NCBI GenBank assembly: GCA_021186555.1
Contig: JAJKFL010000012.1
Coordinates: forward strand, 16,131,711-16,195,710
Direction: 5' to 3'
Length of the DNA: 64,000 nt
Source of the DNA: Reticulitermes speratus
Taxonomy: Eukaryota > Arthropoda > Insecta > Blattodea > Rhinotermitidae
Shown: positions 22,591 to 33,607 of the stretch, piece after piece
How positions within the stretch are numbered: the stretch's first letter is position 1
Layout: every line of letters begins with the position of its first letter
Program-made: the position numbers and the translations under genes
Notes under the pieces: generated by a model
The model's database searches: none
What the model was told of the DNA's origin: nothing
Seen by the model: the letters and a program-made list of their open reading frames with translations, nothing else

Positions 22591-23510
22591 CGAAACGCAT
22601 CGAGACACTGTGTGGGCAAAATTCAGAATCTTGTAATGCTAATGCCGGTGGTATACTGTAGTAACCATCGTGCTGTAAAATATTAAATAATGCAGGAATC
22701 CATTAAAGGCAACGCTGTTATAACGAGGGACCAAATGCGAATAAATACGAACCCATAACACGAACACTGTGACCACGACTTGATTTGCTGTACCTGCCAC
22801 AAACAGTACATGTTCGCATATTATGTCTTCTGGGATATGGCACCATGTAATTTGGTAGACAGGTAGGGATATCTACCGAACTACATGGACTCAGGTCGCA
22901 GAAGGCCCTAATATGAATAACCACAGGCATGACAGCGTCAAACCTTACCACAAGTCCCATTCAACGTCAGTATCAGAAGTGAAGATCCTGTGTACAACTG
23001 TTCCCTCTCACATTTATTTATTTTTGTTACCATGCAGCGAGACTCCAGGCGCGCGAACTGGTAAAAATTTGTTTTGTTTAAAGACGGAGACAGTGGTTTC
23101 CCATTTATACTGCTAGAGAGAAGCTATTTCATATTCTTCAATCTGAGCTAAGAGCTTCTTTGTTGATGTTTCACGACCCACTTCTATCATTTTACCCCAA
23201 TTGTCTCGGTCACATAAAAAAAATCCTACTTCTCTCACAACGATCATTTTTTTTAATCTCCGTTTCCGACGAAGAAATTAATAATGCGTCATCTGCAGAC
23301 ATTATACTCAGAGATGGTATTGCTGTAACTGCCGTATTACACAGCTATGCTGGCGCCGTTAACAAGTGAAGCACGAACTCCAGTACGTTTTCGTCCTCCA
23401 TCTTCCACAAGAATTGTCACAATTCCAATTCCGTTCTTTCCGTCTCATTTACTGATCGCTCATTACCAAATCCTTCTTTCGAACGCATAGGCCCTACTCC
23501 TTTTCACTAT
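22591..23510. other. Unassigned low-copy DNA
   Basis: No gene is supported. Open frames of 60-80 codons have no recognisable motif. A short phrase at 22849-22880 (GTAATTTGGTAGACAGGTAG) may be part of an old repeat. Confidence 0.35.
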
Positions 23511-23764
23511 TTTTTTTTCCAATGGCGCAACAGCCCCTAGTGGGCCAGGGCCTCCTTATTATCGAGGCTTCGCGATCACACACAGACACACCACACTCGG
23601 TAGGACTCCTCTAGAAGAGTGATCAGCCCGACGCAAAGACCTCTACCTGACAACACACAACACTCACAACAGAATCCATGCCCCCGGCGGGATTCGAACC
23701 CACAATCCCAGCAAGCGAACGGCCGCAGACCCACGCCTTAGACCCCGCGGCCACTCGAATCGGC
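23511..23764 (-). mobile_element. SINE family A copy
   Basis: Minus strand. T-run 23511-23518, then ATGGCGCAACAGCCCCTAGT, body landmarks as in the family, box B-like GGATTCGAACCCACAATCCC at about 23691, head ending near 23764. Carries the variant GTTGCGCCATT-like 3' end, shared with 34779 and 38016, while 713, 18211 and 28531 carry GTCGAGCCATA. Confidence 0.85.
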
Positions 23765-24246
23765 TCTTTTCATTATACACCAATCAAACAGACCAAGCTG
23801 GCTCAGGTGGTAATGCTTCTGACTTGTACACGGTATGTGCCTCTTTCGAAACCCAGCAACGACATCGAATAACCTAAGGTTTTTAACTCCGAAAAGTAAA
23901 ACTGAAGAACCAAAAATTATTTACAAATAAAATTAACACATTTCTTCATTAACTGTCCATATGACGATTTCAAAAGCCTGAACACATCGGTCCATCTCAC
24001 AACACACGTATACGACACTAGACATGGCGGAGCCTCGTGCTTTACGAAAATCGAACCTGCAGAACGGGAGGGTCTAAGAGTATCAGAAAATACGTTTACA
24101 TGGCGTAACACTTCGCAAGTAAAGACCCTAAGTAATTGCAATTATATCTCATGAATTCGTCAGCGAGCGATTATCATGTTCCCAGCGGTGAAGCAAAATC
24201 TTGGCGGACACAAATTTAAAGACGATCGGTATGTAGAAACAGTTGT
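23765..24246. other. Unassigned DNA with a short tRNA-like phrase
   Basis: At 23797-23865 CTGGCTCAGGTGGTAATGCT and CTTTCGAAACCCAGCAA resemble a worn tRNA-like SINE head. Nothing else is recognised. Confidence 0.4.
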
Positions 24247-25430
24247 AACAACGATGGCTGATAGCACAGGACACAGACAGAGTAACAACGATGGCTGATA
24301 GCACAGGACACAGACAGAGTAACAACGATGGCTGATAGCACAGGACACAGACAGAGTAACAACGATGGCTGATAGCACAGGACACAGACAGAGTAACAAC
24401 GATGGCTGATAGCACAGGACACAGACAGAGTAACAACGATGGCTGATAGCACAGGACACAGACAGAGTAACAACGATGGCTGATAGCACAGGACACAGAC
24501 AGAGTAACAACGATGGCTGATAGCACAGGACACAGACAGAGTAACAACGATGGCTGATAGCACAGGACACAGACAGAGTAACAACGATGGCTGATAGCAC
24601 AGGACACAGACAGAGTAACAACGATGGCTGATAGCACAGGACACAGACAGAGTAACAACGATGGCTGATAGCACAGGACACAGACAGAGTAACAACGATG
24701 GCTGATAGCACAGGACACAGACAGAGTAACAACGATGGCTGATAGCACAGGACACAGACAGAGTAACAACGATGGCTGATAGCACAGGACACAGACAGAG
24801 TAACAACGATGGCTGATAGCACAGGACACAGACAGAGTAACAACGATGGCTGATAGCACAGGACACAGACAGAGTAACAACGATGGCTGATAGCACAGGA
24901 CACAGACAGAGTAACAACGATGGCTGATAGCACAGGACACAGACAGAGTAACAACGATGGCTGATAGCACAGGACACAGACAGAGTAACAACGATGGCTG
25001 ATAGCACAGGACACAGACAGAGTAACAACGATGGCTGATAGCACAGGACACAGACAGAGTAACAACGATGGCTGATAGCACAGGACACAGACAGAGTAAC
25101 AACGATGGCTGATAGCACAGGACACAGACAGAGTAACAACGATGGCTGATAGCACAGGACACAGACAGAGTAACAACGATGGCTGATAGCACAGGACACA
25201 GACAGAGTAACAACGATGGCTGATAGCACAGGACACAGACAGAGTAACAACGATGGCTGATAGCACAGGACACAGACAGAGTAACAACGATGGCTGATAG
25301 CACAGGACACAGACAGAGTAACAACGATGGCTGATAGCACAGGACACAGACAGAGTAACAACGATGGCTGATAGCACAGGACACAGACAGAGTAACAACG
25401 ATGGCTGATAGCACAGGACACAGACAGAGA
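24247..25430. repeat. Highly uniform 37-bp satellite, 32 units
   Basis: The unit is AACAACGATGGCTGATAGCA followed by CAGGACACAGACAGAGT. The first unit starts at 24247 and the last at 25394, a distance of exactly 31 x 37, so there is no net length change in the array. I see no clear substitution before the last base. Because 37 is not a multiple of 3 and the unit has no stop codon in the minus frames, all three minus frames stay open, giving three overlapping 400-450 codon frames that are not genes. Uniformity implies recent amplification, homogenisation, or an assembly effect. Confidence 0.97.
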
Positions 25431-25564
25431 TCACCAGGCAAAAGAAAAGCTCGTCTCGCGATACGACAAATGTATCAGTTGTAGCGGGGAGAATGTGGAA
25501 AACAGTGAGACAGCAGCACAATTCAATTGGAATTTTTCATATCAGAGAAGAAAATAGACAACCC

Positions 25565-26185
25565 AAAATACGAGTATATGCATTGTAAACTCACTTTCTG
25601 ACCGAACCCAAAATATATGGATCTTAAGCTCACTTTCTGAGCGAATCCAAAACATATACATTTTAAACTCATTTCCTGACCGAACCCAAAACATTGCATT
25701 GTAAACTCATTTCCTGACCGAACCCAAAATATATGCATCGTAAACTCATTTCCTGACCGAAGTCAAAATATATGTATCGTAAACTCATTTTCTGACCGAA
25801 CCCAAAATATATGCATCGTAAACTCATTTCTGACCGAACCCAAAATATATGCATCGTAAACTAATTTTCTGACCGAACCCAAAATATATGCATTGTAATC
25901 TCATTTCCTGACCGAAGTCAAAATATATGTATCGTAAACTCATTTTCTGACCGAATCCAAAATATATGCATCGTAAACTCATTTCTGACCGAACCCAAAA
26001 TATATGCATCGTAAACTAATTTTCTGACCGAACCCAAAATATATGCATCGTAAACTAATTTTCTGACCGAACCCAAAATATATGCATTGTAATCTCATTT
26101 TCTGACCGAACCCAAAATATATGCATTGTAAACTCATTTTCTGACCGAACCCAAAATATAAGCATTGTAAACTCATTTTCTCATC
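25565..26185. repeat. Minisatellite, 39-bp unit, about 15 copies
   Basis: The unit reads TGCATCGTAAACTCATTTTC then TGACCGAACCCAAAATATA. Variants include ATTTCCTGACC, loss of one base (ATTTCTGACC) and GAAGTCAAAATATATGTATC. The variants recur in blocks: the series around 25735-25870 is repeated at about 25890-26030, showing duplication of a multi-unit block of about 155 bases. Open minus frames here are repeat artefacts. Confidence 0.95.
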
Positions 26186-26734
26186 AAACCCCGTCACTTA
26201 CAGCCCAGTTATCGCGTCTCGAAAACAAAAAAATGCAGTACCACCAGACTGCAGAAATTCAAATACTCCTACATGAGAAATGTGACGCTAAAAATAATAA
26301 AGATGCTACAGTTTCAAACTTTACCTCTCGTCGTGCGCGAGATCCTGCAGAAATTGCTGTTTCTGTATTCCTGTTAACAAACACAACCCAGCCACACAGT
26401 TTAAATTACATTCGTGTTTATAAATGTCCTTCACAGAACTCCACAAAGCGCTTCCCCGCGCTGCGGTATACGTGGTACAGTAATCAAGCATATGATCTAC
26501 AGTTAATTAGAGCAACAGTACGTTTGGTTACTGGTATTAAAATGCGGTACTTACGTTTTACAGCCCCAAAGCACGTACTTCGTTAAATCTATTTGCGGAA
26601 ATCATTTAATTATAATCTGACAGATGAAAATCTGTAAATTTATGATACAGCGACACTTCAAAGTGTGAAAAATACAAAGTCAAAGTTCATCTCGCACAGA
26701 CCATGCGACACTTCGCAGGAATTCATTAATTATG
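26186..26734. other. Unassigned DNA with an unrecognised 117-codon frame
   Basis: Plus-strand frame 26233-26586 has no domain I recognise and no homologue visible in the window. It may be chance. No gene is called. Confidence 0.3.
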
Positions 26735-27245
26735 TAGACTTGCGACAGGTTCATCGCCTCTTCCCAAGTGAATTCTTCACAGAGTGGGATCTAGTGCTTC
26801 TGCTCTCAATTTCCAGTATCCTTTCGTTTCCTTAAGATCATCCAGTAGCTGCTTACGCCTTCTTCCTCGTCTTCCCGTAACGTCCATCCTTCCCTCTATC
26901 TTTCTTCAATAACATGTTTTAGAAGGCAGTTCCTACGCAAGATGTGACCAATCCAGGTAGCCTTTCTTCTTTTTATTGTATGTACGATATTCCTCTCCTC
27001 CTTGACTCTGTGTAATACTTCTTCATTTCTCACACGATCGGTCCAACTGATCTTCTCCATTCTTCTCCAGCACCACATTTCAAAACTTTCCAGATATTTC
27101 TGATCTACTTTCCGAAGTGTCCACGTTTCAGCACCATACAAAGCTATGCTCCAAATGTAGCACTTTACTAGTTTCTTCATTCAATTTAAGTCCAATTTGC
27201 TGGTGAAAAGAGTCTTCTTGTTGAACGCTGCTGCCATGGCAAAAT
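26735..27245 (-). pseudogene. Non-LTR retrotransposon ORF2 C-terminus, broken
   Basis: The minus strand encodes the C-terminal tail of a LINE reverse transcriptase protein. The longest intact piece is 26896-27180, with the familiar phrases IALYGAETWTLRKVDQ, SFEMWCWRRMEKISW and ATWIGHILRRN. Related sequence extends upstream in the same frame (NKKTLFTSKLDLN) to about 27240 but is cut by a stop just before the ATG at 27180. Downstream, a frameshift after VIEER leads into GRRGRRRKQLLDDLKE and then a stop in place of a Trp codon. It is therefore a 5'-truncated, dead copy. The RT catalytic core lies upstream in intact elements and is absent. A related fragment lies at 47430-47675. The clade is not determined from this tail. 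Confidence 0.8.
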
Positions 27246-27314
27246 GCTGACTTAATGTGGTTTCATGCAACTACATTTTCTATGCGAAGTTACTAAACAA
27301 CAACCGTCAAATAC

Positions 27315-27625
27315 AAATCTCTATTGTTAAAACACACTCAAAGCTACATGTTTCTACTCAGACCAAGCCATCTTCAGGCTGTACACAATCAGATATAGAG
27401 AAAAGTGCATAAAATGTATGCGGTAATAGATTGTCAAAACTGAAGTCTGAACATTATGCCATACATGGCAAGCTTATACATTTTGGTCGGTACTAAAATG
27501 GACTTTGATAAAAGTACCATTAATTTGTATCTATATATAATTGCGTAAGACTTATATGAGCCGAAACATGTTGCTACGATTGCGTTTTGAGAATAAAGAG
27601 TTGTTTTTGACGGCTATCTGAATTC
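27315..27625. mobile_element. Inverted pair of Penelope-like terminal fragments
   Basis: Left part (CAACCGTCAAATACAAATCT ... AGCTACATGTTTCTA) is the diverged reverse complement of 27557-27622 (GAGCCGAAACATGTTGCTAC ... GAGTTGTTTTTGACGGCTAT). The left carries a decayed ribozyme motif, and the right keeps only the 3' half of the motif (CCGAAACATGTTGC). The same inverted layout is seen at 5.3, 15.1 and 21.9 kb. Confidence 0.5.
27342..27381 (-). ncRNA. Decayed hammerhead-like motif, copy 9
   Basis: Minus strand: stem I AGC/GCT, core CTGAAGA, extra T, then a stem II region that no longer pairs well (GGCTTGGTCTGAGTA), and GAAACATGTA. Core is complete, stem II is degraded. Confidence 0.4.
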
Positions 27626-28530
27626 AACGTTGGATACGCTGACGTATTCCTCGACCTCGAAGGTGACGGCAACAATTCCAGAACGGCAATTCTTTAAACT
27701 TTCGACAGGGTGACACCCGTAAGTCACTACGCCCAACAGAAAGTCTAACTCATGAACTCACTGTTCATCGGTAGCCTTATCGTTCCACGCTATAGAGTCG
27801 GAGATAAAAAGAGCATCGTAAAATAAACAACAAAACCTACCATCGATGCAATCAAGTGCTTAAAAAATCGAAAAACAGTTGACAATCGTTTCGCGTATAT
27901 TGTATACCACTTTTAACAAGCAATTTTTCTTTCTTCCCCTTAACAAATTGTAAAAGCCTGTAATATCATCGTTTTAATATTTTTTCAACTTCGAGTGACA
28001 TGATAAAACGCATGCCACAGAAGTATCTAAAATCAAACTGCTCTAACCGCCGTACATAATAAATGATTCGTGACACGACAGGTCCCTGTTTGACGCAAGT
28101 AATGGATTCAGACGTGTGATAGCCAGTCCGACTCTAACCTCCATTTCAGATGTATCGTTCGGTATTAGGTTTATGCGGGCGAATCAGGCAATGACAAGCA
28201 GTGTTATCTATAGACTGGAATTAGAACTTCACAGCATGAGCACTTCTGTGCGTGGAGTTAATTAGTTCCTGCGTAACTTGCAATTACTAATTGAGATGAC
28301 ACAGAACGTGGAGTCAGTTCTCAGATCATACACAGAAACCAGAAGATGGGGAGGTGGGTTACAATTCCACATTTCTCATCCAATATAGAGCAGACATATG
28401 AAGCCCCTTGAGGCATGTAATCTGTATAATAAGGCAACTGAAATTTCGATACCGAATGTTAAGAACGTCATAACGACCGGTAATGAGAAGTTTTACCCAT
28501 TATTTTGTATGGGTAGGAACTTGGCCTGCC
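27626..28530. other. Unassigned low-copy DNA
   Basis: No gene or recognised repeat is visible. Confidence 0.4.
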
Positions 28531-28790
28531 GATCCCAGTGGCTGAGCGGTCTAAAAGGCGTGGGTCTACGACCGCTCGATTGCTGGGATTGTGGGTTCGA
28601 ATCCCGCCGGAGGCATGGATGTCTGTCTGTTGTGAGTGTTGTGTGTTATCAGGTAGAGGTCTCTGCGACGGGCTGGTCACTCGTCCAGATGAGTCCTACC
28701 GAGTGTGGAGTGTCTAAAGTGGTTTATCGCGAAATCTCGAACAATGAGGAGGTCTAGGCCCCCTAGCGGCTGTCGAGCCATAGGAAAAAA
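28531..28790 (+). mobile_element. SINE family A, full-length copy
   Basis: Head GATCCCAGTGGCTGAGCGGT, box B-like GGGTTCGAATCCCGCCGG at about 28592, body landmarks GTAGAGGTCTCTGCGACGGG and GAGTCCTACCGAGTGTGG, end GTCGAGCCATAGG plus A-tail to 28790. Confidence 0.9.
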
Positions 28791-28973
28791 ATATGAACTC
28801 GGCGATTCGCAATGACAGCAGCACGGAGATGCTGCAGTTCCAGAACAGGGTACTCAGCAAAACATGTGGAATGAACAAAACAAACTGGCAGCAGATCGGA
28901 GAATATCACATGACGAGGAACCTTATAACGTGTAACAAGACAGGCAATGTAGGTATTATGTAACATCGAGACG

Positions 28974-29440
28974 CGTTCGCGTAACTACTGTTGTTGTGGG
29001 GAAGCAATAAGAATTACATATTCTGAGTGTGTCTGTAGCCTTAGTTATCCAGCATGAAAAAGCGCATAGGCCGTATTATATTGTCATATGTGGCCTGTCC
29101 GGCTCTACCATATTTATCCACACCATCTCATAAACGACACGATTTTTTGGAAAAAGTTGAACAAAAAAATGTGTGCTTCGATTTTCTCTACAACTTTTGT
29201 CTGAAACATTTCTCATTCTAAGAATTAAGTCAGATATTAACATATATGTACATACCTCTTTATGCAAAGTACCCGTTATTCATGTTAGGGTTTAATCAAA
29301 CTTGAATGTTCTCGACAACATTTCGAAAAATACTCAAATATCAAATTTCATGAAAATCCGTCCAGTGGAAGCCGAGATGTTCTATACGGACGGGCGGACA
29401 GACAAGACGAAGCTTTTCAAATTTTGCGAAGCCGCCTAAA
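28974..29440. repeat. Dispersed repeat X, copy 1
   Basis: About 470 bases that align along their length with 46690-47172: shared phrases include GTTCGCGTAAC, GAATTACATATTCTGAGTGT, GCCTTAGTTATCCAG, CGTATTATATTGTCAT, AAATTTCATGAAAATCCGTC and CGACGGAC-like tails with AGACAAGACGAAGCT. A third, shorter copy is at 53860-54005. The final AAATTTCATGAAAATCCGTCCAG type phrase is common at ends of insect transposons, but the class is not determined. Confidence 0.7.
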
Positions 29441-29480
29441 AAGTACAGGTCGCGCTACACCAGGCCACGAAAACCTAAAA

Positions 29481-29710
29481 GTGGAGTACAGGTATAACTC
29501 TACACTGCGCTAGATAGGGGTGGGTGGTCAACGCCACACCCCGGCCGCTTTAGCCCGGGGAAAGAGAGCCGGTACCCATGGTACAGGAGGCTGGGTGGGC
29601 ATCGGGGGCCGGTCTTGACGGGTATGTAAATTCTCGCCCCCACCGGGGTTCGATCCCCGGACCGCCCAGCCCGTAACTAGTCGCTATACCGACTGAGCTA
29701 TCCCGGCCGT
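29481..29710 (-). mobile_element. SINE family E copy
   Basis: Minus strand. Contains GGTCAACGCCACACCCCGGC, CGGTACCCATGGTACAGGAG, GGGGTTCGATCCCCGGACCG (box B side) and the head TACCGACTGAGCTATCCCGG. Box B and head are well preserved. Confidence 0.85.
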
Positions 29711-30127
29711 CCCCACAATGTGTACTCCACCAAATATTAATGCTATGGTGACCAAATAACGGGACAAGAAATGGGGAGAGCGTGTACATAGTATGCATAG
29801 GAGGAATGAGAAATAATTTGGTCAGAACACCTGATGAGAAGAGACTATGTACCGTAAGCGTTGGTGGGAGGATAACACTAACATAGATAAATCATGATAA
29901 TGTGGCTTTCAGCTGGATTAAGAGCAGAGGCCAGTGACAGGCTGTTATGAACACGGTAATGAACTTGTAGATTCGTACTCGTAGACGGTGGGCAACGTCT
30001 TGACCAGCTGAAAGACTACCAACTTCTCAAGAAGTTCTCTGCTACATTAGTCAAGTCACCTCAGAAGCATCGTCCACTAAGTGAAGAAATGGTAAAGACG
30101 TGGCTTGAAGAGGACCTTCTTAGGTTT
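29711..30127. other. Unassigned DNA
   Basis: The phrase CTTCTCAAGAAGTTCTCTGC (30023-30042) resembles CTTCTCAAGAAGGATTCTGC at 15390, a hint of an old shared repeat. No gene is seen. Confidence 0.35.
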
Positions 30128-30403
30128 ATTTTTTTTTATTGAAGGGCCCCGCAGCAGATGCTACGGATGCACCGCAGCCTTGAAGGCTTATCGTGCAACC
30201 CTGTGATGAAGATGATCAGTTTTTTTTTTCAAAGTAATGGAACACCGGTGGATTAAAACTGACAGGGGAAAACCGAAGTATTTGGGGAAAAACCTGTCCC
30301 AGTGCCACTTTGTCCACCACAAATCGCACATGAACTGACCCGCGATCAAACCCGGGCTTCCGCGGTGGGAGGCCGGCGACTAACCGCCTGAACCATGGCA
30401 CGG
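30128..30403 (-). mobile_element. SINE family C copy
   Basis: Minus-strand copy with A-rich 3' tail (T-run before GAAGGGCCCCGCAGCAGATG), CACCGGTGGATTAAAACTGA, GTCCCAGTGCCACTTTGTCC, box B side CGATCAAACCCGGGC and head AACCGCCTGAACCATGGCAC. The second T-run (30219-30228) inside the body may be an internal A-stretch shared with 43911-43917. Confidence 0.85.
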
Positions 30404-31464
30404 CCTTCTTAGGTTACATAACATGAACGGAGAAGGTTATAGAGAGCAAGTAGAGGGACGAATATGAAGAAGCAACTGGGAAGGGCGCAGATGGAAAGGT
30501 ACTACGTCGGATTTTCTTTCTGGAGAAACAAGGACAACCTTACAATGTCACATCCAAGATATCGGGTTTACAAAAATTCGAAACTGGTACCTCCGGAATA
30601 AGCAGGAGTGGTAACCACTACACAGCAACCTTCGGGTGTTAAGATTCTTCGGGTTCAACTGCGTGATATCTACTAAATATCGACATCTGATACTTCTCCC
30701 CTACCCCGCTCCCGCTCTTCTCCCAACTCCACTGAACCGTGAATTATTTACAATCTCTCGAGCCGTAGTGTGGAAATGTGGAAGTCTTTAAGTAGATAAC
30801 GATATTCGATATGCGCAGAACGCTTAAACGCGAAGAATATTTGAAACATTAGAGGGCGCCCTCGTCCAAATAAAACATTCTACACACTGTTATAAACCAA
30901 GAGGACGGATTGTGAAGCAGTGGCTAGCACTCATGCTTCGTGGTCAGGAGCTCAGGGGTTCAAATCTCGGCCCAAAGACAGTCCATCCTGACCGAGGTCC
31001 TTAGTGGTTTTCGTCAGTCATTACAGGCAAACTCAAGGACATTATCTCGAAGCAGGCCACGACCCAATTCCATCCACATGCTTCCCTGTTTACTATTCAT
31101 TCTGCGCTATATCGTCTCACTAAAGTGTCGCTAAATGTGCCGATAATAAACAAACACAACTAAACAGGCGACAATACCGACATCAGCTCTGTGTATACGT
31201 GACATCGCCCGCCTATAACCAAAGGACCACCAACTGAAAAATGTACTTTGGCTCAGTTTGGAGGCCAAAGCTGCTTCTTAACACCCATAACCGTTGTCAT
31301 TCCCTATCAAAACTGTTAGTAGTTACGAGTGGAAGCATACGGTGACAGCAACAAATGCTAGTAAGAGGGACCCATGCTTCAGTCCATTTTACAACCTTCA
31401 TCTTTGCCGACAGGTAACACAGCGAGCGTAATCAGTGCACTCGTGATTCCACGTGTCTCTCGAA
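30404..31464. other. Unassigned DNA with a tRNA-like repeat (30898-31130)
   Basis: The stretch at 30907-30990 has GTGAAGCAGTGGCTAGCACT and the box B-like GGGTTCAAATCTCGGCC, followed by a body (GTCCTTAGTGGTTTTCGTCA). This looks like another tRNA-headed SINE family, seen once here. The rest is unassigned. Confidence 0.45.
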
Positions 31465-31790
31465 GTCGGGATAGCTCAACCACTATAGTGATTAGGCCGC
31501 GGGTTGGACTATCCGGGCATCGATTGCCAGCAGAAGGAATTCCTCTCTTCTCCGAAATAATAATAATGATAATAATAAAATAATAATAATAATAAAAACG
31601 TCCAGACAGGCTCTGAAGCCCATCCATCCTCCTGTTCAATGGACACCCGGGTTCTTTCCGGCAAGGTAAAGCGGCCGGGGTGTACGCTCACCACTCATCT
31701 CAATCTAGTGATGAGGGTGAGAATAAGTGGAGCTATACCTCCACTTCTCCTATATGCCTTCATGACATGGGCAGGGACTTTACATTTACT
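31465..31790 (+). mobile_element. SINE family E copy with an AAT-repeat expansion
   Basis: Head GTCGGGATAGCTCAACCACT, degraded box B, an expanded (AAT)n run at 31556-31597, then CGTCCAGACAGGCTCTGAAG, AAAGCGGCCGGGGTGTACG and GAGCTATACCTCCACTTCTC. Ends GGGACTTTACATTTACTTC. Confidence 0.7.
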
Positions 31791-31976
31791 TCAACGCTAT
31801 AATGTGTAAGAGTCGATCCGCGGTGGGGTAATCAGTGGTATCTGTAGCTGAGGATTAAAGTGCCGCGTTTTCCCGGATATATCAACGCGGTTAATGGTAA
31901 CGGTACATAAAGGCCACACATCCAGATGCTCTCCCTCTGCTCGAATTTATATAGACAGAACAACTAAAAAAGAGGC

Positions 31977-32245
31977 GATCCCGGTAGCCGTGCGATTTAA
32001 GGCGTAGGTCTGCGGCCGCTCGATTGCTGGGGTCGCCGGTTCGAATCCCACTCACGGCATAGATGTTCGTCTCTTACGTTTGTTGTGTGTCGTATAGGTG
32101 GCGGCCTCTTCGACAAGCTGGTCACTCGTTCAGAGGAGTCCTACCGGGTGTTTCTGTATGTGTGACTAATTGTGTGTGATCTAGAAACCTCACAAATAAG
32201 CAGTCTAGGCCCGAGTTCGGCTGTAGCGTCACAGAAAAAAAAAAA
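31977..32245 (+). mobile_element. SINE family A, diverged copy
   Basis: Head GATCCCGGTAGCCGTGCGAT, box B-like CCGGTTCGAATCCCACTC at about 32036, body with CACTCGTTCAGAGGAGTCCT, A-tail to about 32245. It is the most diverged of the family A copies (for example CGTATAGGTGGCGGCCTCTT), and so likely the oldest. Confidence 0.75.
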
Positions 32246-32388
32246 GATTAATTCAAGCGTAAGCTTTAAACAGCCGCCGTGTTAAATTTGAGTTAAGTTA
32301 TAGGCTTATTCCTTTACGTGTGCGACATTTTCGATTAATTACGATCGAATACCAAACTTTCTCTCAAGCGAGTTATATAACGATGCTG

Positions 32389-32605
32389 TCACTAGCTAGA
32401 ATTATACAGCGTCGGTGACAGATGAACGAATGAGTATGCAGCATTGAGTGGAATGATACTGACACAACAAAACCGAAATACTTGGAGAAAAACCCGTCCC
32501 AGTGCCACTCTGTCCACCACGAATCCTACATGGACTGACTGGTATCAAACCCGGGCCTCTGTGGTGAGAGGTCGGCAACTAACCGCCTGAGCCATGACAT
32601 GGCCA
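32389..32605 (-). mobile_element. SINE family C, subfamily copy
   Basis: Minus strand. CGGTGACAGATGAACGAATG at the 3' side matches the subfamily at 20886. GTCCCAGTGCCACTCTGTCC, box B side GGTATCAAACCCGGGCCTC and head CTAACCGCCTGAGCCATGAC follow. Confidence 0.75.
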
Positions 32606-33427
32606 CCAGTCTGAGACATGTAATCCACACCGGGATACAAAACCCACTGGCCCAGTGTATGGTACATGACACCTCTCTCACCACGCAGCAGCTGTCATCC
32701 GTTACTGCGGCGTTCAACCTGTCAGACTCGACAGTGGGCTATATGGGTCGTAAGATCTCGAAAATAACTTTCATTAATGATTCATACAATACCAAAACTC
32801 AAACAACTGTAACAATACATTGACTATACAACGACTAGGAAAAGAGTAGCCGTATTTTATCACGGTGAGGGCGTGGTTGGTTGACAAAATGATCGGAAGG
32901 ACGCAAGACGCTAAAGTTTAAGAATGAATGATCTACTCTACAGTCACCACGTGGAACAGAACTACACAAAAATGGAGACAGACAGAGAGAGGATGGTAGG
33001 GGGATTTCCTAAAGTAATTTCACGTGAAAAGTACAATGGCCTTTGTCGCTACATAAAAGTGAGCTGCTGAAAGGGATTCCAATGACGTCACAGCCGCCAA
33101 AAAATGTCGTCCTCTTGAAGTGATTAAAATATCTGCGGAAGTTTTGTTTCATGTATTGTGTATTACTGAATAAACCACTTTTACGCAGAGAAGTGGCTTT
33201 CAAAAATTTAAAGAATGTGACGGTAGGGGCCTACCCTTGATTTTAAGAGCATTCTGATAACAATGACAAAAAAATTATTGGATTCTCCCTTTTTCGTACA
33301 TTTGTCTGTCTCTTATATTCACATAGTTCCAGTCTGAGCCTCTGCGGTTCTATTAAAGATTACAACATACCCACTTCCACATAACATCGTATGCAGTACG
33401 TAAAATAAATGCATTTATTTAAAATCA
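32606..33427. other. Unassigned low-copy DNA
   Basis: No gene or recognised repeat family. Open frames of 64-74 codons lack recognisable features. Confidence 0.4.
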
Positions 33428-33607
33428 CGCGGGATAGCTCAGTCGGTTACTGACTAGGCTACGTGATGGAAGACCAAGAGGATAAAGTGGCCAGGGCGTG
33501 AAGCTAACAACCCACCCCTTTAAAGTTGCGTGGTTAATGCGTGGAGCTGTACCTCCACACACATATCTTCATGGCTTTCAAAGAGATGATAAGTTTACAT
33601 TTATCTT
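33428..33607 (+). mobile_element. SINE family E copy with internal deletion
   Basis: Head GCGGGATAGCTCAGTCGGTT continues directly into GATGGAAGACC and GATAAAGTGGCCAGGGCGTG, so the box B and first body part are gone. Ends GAGCTGTACCTCCACACACA then AAGTTTACATTTATCTT. Confidence 0.7.

Noticed and set aside
24247..25430. CRISPR array
   Set aside because: Regular 37-bp repeats but no unique spacers between them, no cas genes, and the DNA is eukaryotic.
24149..25521. Three overlapping minus-strand frames of 400-453 codons
   Set aside because: They are the 37-bp satellite read in its three stop-free minus frames, giving the same 37-residue pattern in shifted phase. No protein signal beyond the repeat.
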